64,000 nt of DNA, from positions 6,572,001 to 6,636,000 of the forward strand of contig OU342631.1 in the NCBI GenBank assembly GCA_910589415.1, read 5' to 3'. The position numbers and the translations under genes were made by a program. Below, one piece after another: positions 57,600 to 64,000 of this stretch; the first letter of the stretch is position 1; each line of letters opens with the position of its first letter. The stretch comes from Malachius bipustulatus (Eukaryota; Arthropoda; Insecta; Coleoptera; Melyridae). The notes beneath the pieces were generated by a model that made no database searches, was not told where the DNA came from, and saw only the letters and a list, made by a program, of their open reading frames with translations.

Positions 57600-59040
57600 T
57601 TATACAAGCTGGTAAATTTTTTTATCTAATTTTGACAGAAAGTTGTAGCTGGTGACAAAAGATTTATTTCGATTTCTTCACCAAAAAAAAAAACAAGACA
57701 GAAAAGAAAAATTTTAATTTTACCTTGATTTACGGAGGCTTATCTTCCCTCTCTGTCCGATTGCTAGCGATCTGAGAGAGAATAGGATATCTCTCTTCAA
57801 TATAGTGACTTTTTAGTTACTCTCATTGTTAATTTCTGTGCTGGAGCGAACATCGAACAAACAACATGATGACAGAACAAAATGATGCATTTCAAAAATG
57901 GTTACACATAAAGCTATTCTTGTACTCTGACTTGTCAATTTTTTTGTCAGGAATTATTATATTAATTATAAAGTTTAGACAGAGGTGCCTAATCAGCTTC
58001 TAGAAAATTAAACTTGATAAAAAAATATCAAATATGAAATATAATTTTTAAAAGTGGAGAAATATGGAAAGGTAGTTTTCTAATGTTTGTACTAGACAGA
58101 TATGTATAAAATTGTGCAAAAAAATAAATTTTTGAAATAAAATAAAGCTTTATGTAATCGAATATTTAAACATTTTCTTAGATTTATCTTATATTTTCTT
58201 CCAAATGTAGTTTGTGTTAATTTTAACCAGTTATGAGAGTCTGAAATAGAAAAGTTCTTATTGATCGTTTAGTTTAACTTTATTGGAGGTATGCTTACAT
58301 GTTAATAAAGTAATAGAGAACAGTTAAATTAATAATCATCAACCCTGTTATATTTTTAATGCAGGAAAATATAACTCTAAAAGCTGATATTTGTGTTTTT
58401 ATGATGAACTGTACCCTTTGATAAACGTGAACTTGCAAAATGAAAATGGCTGCTTTTGAAGTTATACGTGAATAATAGGCCAATTCTATTTTAGATGAGA
58501 ATTAAATCCCTTATGCCAGCCCTTATCCTGACTTGACTAAAGTAGCGCTTAGTTATGATGACAATTGTAACAATTATTTGTAACCAGTGGTGCCCCAATT
58601 AATTTCATCCGGATGATTATTTTGAATGTCAAAAACTCGGGCAAAAATAATACGCCACTGCAAAATCATTTTGTGAGTGATTCTTCAATTTGTAATTCTA
58701 TAACTTTTTCATAGTAAAAAAAAGTAAGGATCAACATCCTCACTTAAATTAACCCCAACAGAACGCATATCAAAATTTCTTAGCAGACTGTGATTGTTAC
58801 TGTTGACAGTTCAATCCTTACAACTCGGCGTAAAAAAAACATATTAAAAATATTTGTACATAATATGTAAATATGAATATTTTTGTCTTGGAAACAAGCA
58901 TAGATTAACACCCTTAAATATTGATATCCGATTATTATAAAAAACACTCGGAACATTCATCTGCCATTAAACAGTTTTTTTTTTTTAACGCACGAAACAA
59001 TGTTTTGCTTGCTAAAGCCCTCTATACAAGTAATATACAG
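57600..59040. other. Intergenic stretch between the BEL element and the zinc-finger gene
   Basis: AT-rich. No conserved peptide, repeat with defined ends or RNA gene was recognised. The minus-strand frame at 58,295-58,483 is short and unsupported. Confidence 0.4.
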
Positions 59041-59057
59041 ATACTCTTATGTATATC

Positions 59058-59063
59058 TTTATT
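59058..59063 (-). terminator. Candidate polyadenylation signal of the zinc-finger gene
   Basis: AATAAA on the minus strand, about 560 bp after the stop codon at 59,622. The distance is reasonable for an insect 3' UTR. No closer perfect hexamer was noted, but variants could be used. Confidence 0.35.
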
Positions 59064-59621
59064 TGTTTACCTACATAACCCCATAGATTAATCCAATCAA
59101 GGGGGGAAGATTATAACATAAATACTTAAAAATAGACAAAAACAGAAAAGAATACAAACTTTACAAAGGAAACGAATAAAAATATTATATAACTAATATC
59201 GCATAATGATAATTTACAAGGAAATAAATTTTAATTCTTAATCCGTGACCGCTGACTTTTAAATGTCACATTGTTCATCAATTATTATTATTATTTTTAA
59301 CCTCAACTATAAATACATTTTTTCTTTAAATTTTGGTAAAACAGAGATGCAATTAAAAAAGCTTCCATTTACAGCTGAATGGACTATGCACTTTAAAAGT
59401 AGGCGTTAACCTACCGGATGCTCTGGGATTTAGGCATGAACAGGTATAAATACTTGTCAATGTGCTCTTGTCACTCTTGAAGAGGTGACACTTTCTGATC
59501 TTTTAATAAGGAATTTTTTAAGGAAACTAAAAAAGTGAAAAAATAAAATTCGGGTAACAAGAATGAAATGTATTTAAATTGCAACTGCCTAAAACAAAGT
59601 CACATTTGCATTGCCTGAACA

Positions 59622-61348
59622 CTAGTCCACATCCATGGAGTCTGTCGGAACAATATCACTGACGCACTCACCCTGTCCATCAACATCCACGTCCATCTTC
59701 TCATATTCGCTGTTGATAATCGAACTCTTTGCTGTATTGGCACACTCTGCCGCTAGAGTGTCCAAAACGCTCTGCGATACCACCGAATCTGAATTTTCCA
59801 AGGTTTCGTAGTCAGAATTTTTATTTATACAATCATCAGGTCTTTCCACCAAGTTTTCCACATCCGCACAAAACTCTTTGACCGGTGGTACCTTTTCAAT
59901 ATCGTTAACTTCACAACTGTTTTCGTTTTCTGTACTAGTTATTTCGTCAACTGCTTGCAAGTGATCACTACTGTTTTCATCAACAGTAGGCACATCAATT
60001 TTATCCAAGTCATTTTTGTCTACTTGACATGAACCACTGTCTGCACTGTCTGCAATAGCCTCAGGACTTTCATCTAAATCTATAGCAGCCTCATTTGTTT
60101 TTTTAATGTCATATTCATCTGGTGTATTATTAACTGTACTTTCTGTTGAACATAAATCTTTATCAACAGTACAAGAATCTTCATTACTGTCATTACAAAC
60201 TTCTGGAAGATTTTCTTCAGTATTCGATGCATTATCTGTAACTGCTTCAATTTCATTTGTAGCTTTTTCTATGATTTGATCTTCTTTTTCAGTACTTTCA
60301 CTTTTCTCACCGTCTTCTTCGACTGAATTGGTATTTTCATCTTGCAAAGGTAGTTTCTCATCTTCGTCTTTCGAAATCTTATTCTCAGCAAGGTCCTCTT
60401 TTCCTACACCAATTGAATCTTTCAAAGTTTGATCATCAGCAGAGTCACTTTTTTCCAATTCATTGTTTTCTTTTGAAGTCAGATCCTCAACAGGGTCTTC
60501 TTTTTCCGAACTAACTGCATCTTCCAAAGCTACGTCCTCAGCAGGGTCACCTTTTTCCGAACCACCATCTTCTTTTGAAGTCAGTTCCCCAGGAGGGTCA
60601 ACTTTTTCCGAGCTAGTTTCATCTTTCGAAGTCAGATCCTCGACAGTTTTTAGTTCCCCAGGAGGGTCAACTTTTTCCGAGCTAGTTTCATCTTTCGAAG
60701 TCAGATCCTCGACAGTTTTTAGTTCCCCCGGAGGGTCAACTTTTTCCGAGCTAGTTTCATCTTTCGAAGTCAGATCCTCGACAGTTTTTTTCGCCGCTTT
60801 TTCTGAACCATCTTTAATAGGTTTTTTCGAACTATCCTCAGCAGGTGTCGCCGGTTTTACCGAACTACTTATCATTTCAATCTCCTCATCCTCATTTAAA
60901 TCGATGGTTTCTACGTTTTTCGGGACCTCTACTAGATCTGCTTCGTTTAAATCCAGAATTGTCGGTTGGTTTTTTGAAGACTCGACCGTATCATCACCTT
61001 CTCTTGAAGCCTCGATTGTATCTTTGCTTTTTGAAGTCTGCGGTGTTGCTTTGCTTTTTGAAGTCTGGGGTGTTTCTTTGTTCTTTGAAGCAGTGGGTGT
61101 TTCCTTATTTTTCGAAGCCTGACTATCCTCCTTTTCAATGCCAACCTTCGAACTTCTTCTGGTCTCGATAGTACTGTTTGTTTCTTTCTTATTTCGTTTG
61201 TCTTCGTTCAGTTGAGATTCACCGGGCTTTCTCACTAAACCCAGAACATCGAGCATGCTTTGTTTTACCATCGCTTTATTAGCACTTGCCCTAGACGGAT
61301 ATGCAGACTTCTTCTCGCAAATGGCTAAATGCTTCGCCAAGACATTTC
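59622..61348 (-). CDS. Zinc-finger protein, last coding exon (acidic repeat tail)
   Basis: A 1,727-bp terminal exon following TTTAATTTTAG, ending in a TAG stop. It completes a finger-like segment (NVLAKHLAICEKK) and then encodes about 550 residues rich in Glu, Asp, Ser, Thr and Lys, with no predicted fold. Two repeat blocks stand out. One is four Ser-Lys-x-Lys-x-Thr-Pro-type units at 61,010-61,110 (ASKNKETP, TSKSKATP). The other is three near-identical 69-bp units at 60,583-60,789 (VEDLTSKDETSSEKVD), followed by diverged copies. Short LDLNEADLVEVPK and IDLNEDEEIEMI segments resemble SUMO-interaction or acidic patches. The tail ends MDVDVDGQGE and DSMDVD. A 219-codon antisense frame at 60,463-61,122 is a shadow of the repeats. 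Confidence 0.9.
60583..60789 (-). repeat. In-frame tandem repeat, three 69-bp units
   Basis: Units 60,583-60,651, 60,652-60,720 and 60,721-60,789 are almost identical at DNA level; a synonymous A/C difference in the third (CCCAGGAGG against CCCCGGAGG) and a few end changes are the only ones noticed. Each encodes 23 residues including TSKDETSSEKVDPPGEL. Older, diverged units follow downstream on the coding strand. Confidence 0.92.
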
Positions 61349-61407
61349 CTAAAATTAAATCACCAGAGTCCGAAAATCCGACACTTTGAATATATTAGAA
61401 GACTTAC

Positions 61408-61568
61408 CGTCATTACTGCTAAAACCGCAGATACAGAACATGATTGTAGGTAGAGGTTCTTTGGGCAGAGAATCATTGAACGCTTTACATTCGGCAATGT
61501 GGCTCTTCATGGCAAACGAACAACATGTTGCATACTGGCAATTAGTGTTTGTACAATTCTCAAAAGAC
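61408..61568 (-). CDS. Zinc-finger protein, exon with a Cys-rich finger
   Basis: The fourth-to-last piece of this gene's finger array is completed here. Flanked by TTTTCACAG and GTAAGT, it encodes SFENCTNTNCQYATCCSFAM, then KSHIAECKAF and FCICGFSSNDG. It contains a C-x4-C...H-x3-C type finger rather than a canonical C2H2. Phase fits on both sides (the previous exon leaves two bases, the next enters after one). Confidence 0.85.
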
Positions 61569-61671
61569 CTGTGAAAATATTACATCTTATATTATTTAAG
61601 CACCACTTATTAAAATTGTATTCGAACATTGAGTAGCAATCAGTATCAAATATGATTCAGAGTTGACTTAC

Positions 61672-61929
61672 GCCAAGTGTTTGGGGCTGTCCAGATTCTT
61701 TTTGCACTCCTTACAAGTGAGACTCTTGTTAAGGGTGAAGTGAAGTGACCCATAGTTGATGGAATTGTCTCCGGGCACTTCATCGACCTTCGACTTGGGG
61801 ACCATCAGGCAGTTTCTGGTGGTAGTCCACGGTACCAATCGTGCCTTCCCTCTCTGGGAGGTGTGCATTTTAGTTTGATGCTCCTTTAGTACATCCTTCT
61901 GGACGAACCATAAATTACATTTTCCACAC
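61672..61929 (-). CDS. Zinc-finger protein, exon with a C2H2 finger
   Basis: Flanked by AATTGTTTTAG and GTAAGT. It encodes CGKCNLWFVQKDVLKEHQTK followed by MH (C-x2-C-x12-H-x4-H), a linker with SQRGKARLVPWTTTRNCLM, and then CKECKKNLDSPKHLA, whose second half lies in the next exon. Confidence 0.93.
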
Positions 61930-61980
61930 CTAAAACAATTAAATTTTGATATGTATTTTTTCACAAAAAGTCATACAAAC

Positions 61981-62230
61981 CTCTTAGCAAATTGTTTCTT
62001 CTGATGTTTCTGCAGATGCTGCATGAAGTGTTGCATATTTACAACGACTTGACGTCCGCCCTGAACCATCACTGTTGACTTGAGACAGAATGGACACTGG
62101 ATCGCGGGGCCATTGCTGTGAACCTTGTAAAAGTGGTCCACCGCTTGCTTGTGGTTAGAGCAGCGGTATGAACAGCTACCGCACTGATATGGGAGCTCAT
62201 GTGGGCAATGCTCACGGGACATGTGCTTTC
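61981..62230 (-). CDS. Zinc-finger protein, exon with two to three fingers
   Basis: Flanked by TTATCATACAG and a GTTTGT donor. It completes the finger begun in the previous exon (GKHMSREHC), then encodes YQCGSCSYRCSNHKQAVDHF, a C-x2-C-x12-H-x4-H finger, and CPFCLKSTVMV with a long insert before the histidines (HFMQHLQKH). The unusually long finger loop and the split fingers resemble the array of insect row and vertebrate POGZ proteins. Confidence 0.93.
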
Positions 62231-62419
62231 CTGTATGATAAAATTATGGTAAAATGTAATTCTTTAAATATTAACTTGACTCATTTTTAAAACTGAGTCC
62301 CAGTGAAAAAAAAACATTAAACTCACTATTAAAACTTAGATAATAAGTCGTACTTTTTGAATAAGCCGGCAACTGAAATAACAAATCAACAAAAAATAAA
62401 CCAACAGCACAACACTTAC

Positions 62420-62707
62420 CAAGCAGGAAAGCATTGACGAACTGCATCTCGCATATTAAGCAAGCAAAACCGTTCTCGAAACGTGTGTCGGCAGGATGAG
62501 AAGTGGTGATGTGGCTCATCAGGTCAGTGTTGTTGGGTACCCCGGTCAGACAGTACCGACACAGTCGTGTTTCTCCGGCCACATTGTGAGCGTGCTTGAA
62601 CAGGTGATGCATCAAAGCGATGTTATTGTTCAGGGACATCTTACAGAACGGGCACTTAACGTTCAGTGTCACACGCTCTTGCGAGACGTCAGATGGTTCA
62701 ATCGTGC
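62420..62707 (-). CDS. Zinc-finger protein, exon with three fingers
   Basis: Flanked by TTTACATCAACAG and GTAAGT. It encodes CPFCKMSLNNNIALMHHLFK, then CRYCLTGVPNNTDLMSHITT followed by SH, and CLICEMQFVNAFLLG, which is completed in the next exon. Spacing is C-x2-C-x12-H-x4-H in the second finger. The frame continuing past the donor into intron is not coding. Confidence 0.93.
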
Positions 62708-62807
62708 CTGTTGATGTAAATAATAAGAGTTAAGGATGAGAAATGTCGACAAACTAAGGGCGATTTTTTGCAGGCTTCAATGAACTACTAGATGGAAAAT
62801 ATACATA

Positions 62808-63473
62808 CAGTAGAAGCTCGATTATCCGGAATCTGCTTTATCCGGAACAAAATTGATTTTTAAAATCACCGCTTGCTTAATCTGGAATGATCGTGGTCTG
62901 TATCCGAAATTTGAAACAAAATTAAAGTCCTCCGCGTTATCTGAAACGCGCGCCTTGCCTTCACACACTCCGCATTATCCGAAATTGTTATATGTACCTA
63001 TGTATTGTTCATACATAGATGTAGGTATGAATTGTCTCAGGAATAATAAAATATTTTTCACTGACAAGCTGCGAGAATTTCACAGAACTTGCCCATTAAA
63101 AAGCTGGTTTGTTTCCTACCTTCTTCACTTCCAATAAGAATAACAGTTCCACTTCAGTAAGGTACTGTTCTCTTTATGATTTTCATTTTCAGTTCCTAGT
63201 AAGCAATCGTCTTTAGGGAAGTAAACATAGTTATGTGGTCCAGAAATAAATTTGAAAAAGTTTAAAAAGATGGTCGTAACAATAAATGATAAATTAAAAG
63301 CAATTGAGCATATTTATTACTATGTTGAGTTGTCTTTAAACAATAAAAAAATCATGAAACTCTGGTACCTACATTACCTGATATAATATTTGTTAAAAAC
63401 TCCTTATTCTACAAACTTTCACTATCCGAAATGGGTCCGGTCCACATTACTTTGGATAATCGAGCTTCTACTG
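62808..63473. repeat. Tigger/pogo-like MITE in an intron of the zinc-finger gene
   Basis: The left end CAGTAGAAGCTCGATTATCCG is matched inverted at the right (GGATAATCGAGCTTCTACTG), with TA at 62,806-62,807 and 63,474-63,475. These termini closely resemble those of Tigger/pogo elements (C-A-G-T-x-G-A-A-x-C-T-C-G-A-T-x-A-T-C-C-G). Additional ATTATCCGAAAT-type words recur inside. There is no transposase frame, so it is non-autonomous. Its right end stops 17 bp from the exon at 63,490. Confidence 0.88.
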
Positions 63474-63489
63474 TAGTTGAAACACTTAC

Positions 63490-63680
63490 CATAATAGTAA
63501 TTCTCTAAAGGTACCATCTGTTCAGGAACATCAGGTGAAACCGATTTGGGAGGCCTAGGAGTGTTGTTCTGTTCCGGAGGAGGCATCGCAGGACTTACCG
63601 CGACAGTTTTTCTCACCCGTCCGTACCTTCGCGCTCCATCGTTAGTCTGATAAGTTGCTACTACTGAAGTCTTGGGTGTG
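63490..63680 (-). CDS. Zinc-finger protein, proline-rich linker exon
   Basis: Flanked by AATTTAAAG (a weak acceptor) and GTAAGT. It encodes TPKTSVVATYQTNDGARRYG, then SPAMPPPEQNNTPRPPKSVS and PDVPEQMVPLENYYYG. Low-complexity and proline-rich, it links the N-terminal helical region to the finger array. Phase agrees with both neighbouring exons (two bases in, one base out). Confidence 0.85.
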
Positions 63681-63737
63681 CTTTAAATTTTTCAAACAAA
63701 ATTAGAGGAACGAAAACAACATCAGAGGAATATTTAC

Positions 63738-63988
63738 CCGACGGTAGAAGCTGCAGTGTTGGGTAGAGCCCAACCCTTAAAAGGATTGTTTGCCACGTTG
63801 GTCAAACGAACAATCAGTGATGTGGCGGTGTCGGCTCGAGTTTGTTCTGCCAAATGAGCGACGATGTTATCAAAGGCTTGAGCAGAAGTACCGCCGAACC
63901 ACTCTCGCCATACCAGCTCGTCTAGGAACTGCTGAATTATCTGTCGTGAGAGCAAGGAGAGGGTGTTTTGAAACATTCTTGGCACCAC
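63738..63988 (-). CDS. C2H2 zinc-finger protein, row/POGZ-like; first exon in window (helical region)
   Basis: Preceded by CCTTTTTAG at 63,997-63,989, so the gene starts beyond the right edge. It encodes SLLSRQIIQQFLDELVWREW, then AFDNIVAHLAEQTRAD and LTNVANNPFKGWALP, an amphipathic helical segment. Together with the following exons (1,041 codons to the stop) this makes a nuclear protein with about seven C2H2-like fingers and a long acidic tail. Finger spacing and split fingers resemble Drosophila row (relative of woc) and vertebrate POGZ, which act in HP1-containing chromatin complexes. That name is inferred, not proven. No DDE transposase domain, as in vertebrate POGZ, is present. Confidence 0.85.
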
Positions 63989-64000
63989 CTAAAAAGGAAA

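Noticed and set aside
1..64000. CRISPR arrays, rRNA and complete tRNA genes
   Set aside because: No regularly spaced short repeats or rRNA segments were seen; tRNA-like promoter boxes occur only in the SINE-like elements.

Overview
This is a 64 kb window of AT-rich nuclear DNA from an arthropod, almost certainly an insect. Genes are split by GT-AG introns, the protein-coding genes are animal ones, and the transposable elements (BEL/Pao, piggyBac-like, mariner-like, RTE-like and jockey-superfamily LINEs, tRNA-derived SINEs) are typical of insects. The order cannot be fixed from the sequence; a beetle is a guess. No bacterial, CRISPR or organelle features were seen.

Three host genes are supported. 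(1) On the minus strand, the 5' part of a cationic amino acid transporter gene (SLC7/CAT family): a short first coding exon near 25.5 kb, a second at 10.6-10.8 kb and a third at 8.0-8.2 kb, with the rest lying beyond the left edge. The third exon carries an apparent 2-bp insertion that breaks the frame inside the conserved first membrane segment. (2) On the plus strand, a complete Mo25/CAB39 gene (31,434-41,147, five coding exons, 336 residues), the scaffold that activates LKB1 and GCK-type kinases. It lies head-to-head with the transporter gene. (3) On the minus strand, the last seven coding exons (63,988 to 59,622) of a large C2H2 zinc-finger protein, tentatively row/POGZ-like, with a long acidic repeat-bearing tail. 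It converges on Mo25.

Most of the remaining sequence is transposon-derived. The best preserved element is a BEL/Pao retrotransposon at 51,062-57,594: two identical 229-bp LTRs, a CTAGT target duplication, a tRNA-Tyr-type primer site and one 1,723-codon gag-pol frame. It has a frameshift near the integrase end and an altered protease active-site triad. Older remnants include a LINE at 4.8-6.2 kb, an RTE-like LINE at 8.8-9.8 kb, a LINE with two RNase H pieces at 34-36.2 kb, a minus-strand LINE 3' end at 38.4-39.1 kb and a piggyBac transposase scrap at 29.8 kb. Two SINEs are present.

The most striking structural theme is a dense set of long inverted-repeat (hairpin) elements, many bounded by TA and ending in CAGGGTG-like termini. 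Some are nested inside one another, and one places its right end directly upstream of a Mo25 exon. No wholly new biological system was recognised. The points most worth a second look are the transporter frameshift, the hairpin-element population and its effect on splicing, the young BEL element, and the recent in-frame repeat expansion in the zinc-finger gene.
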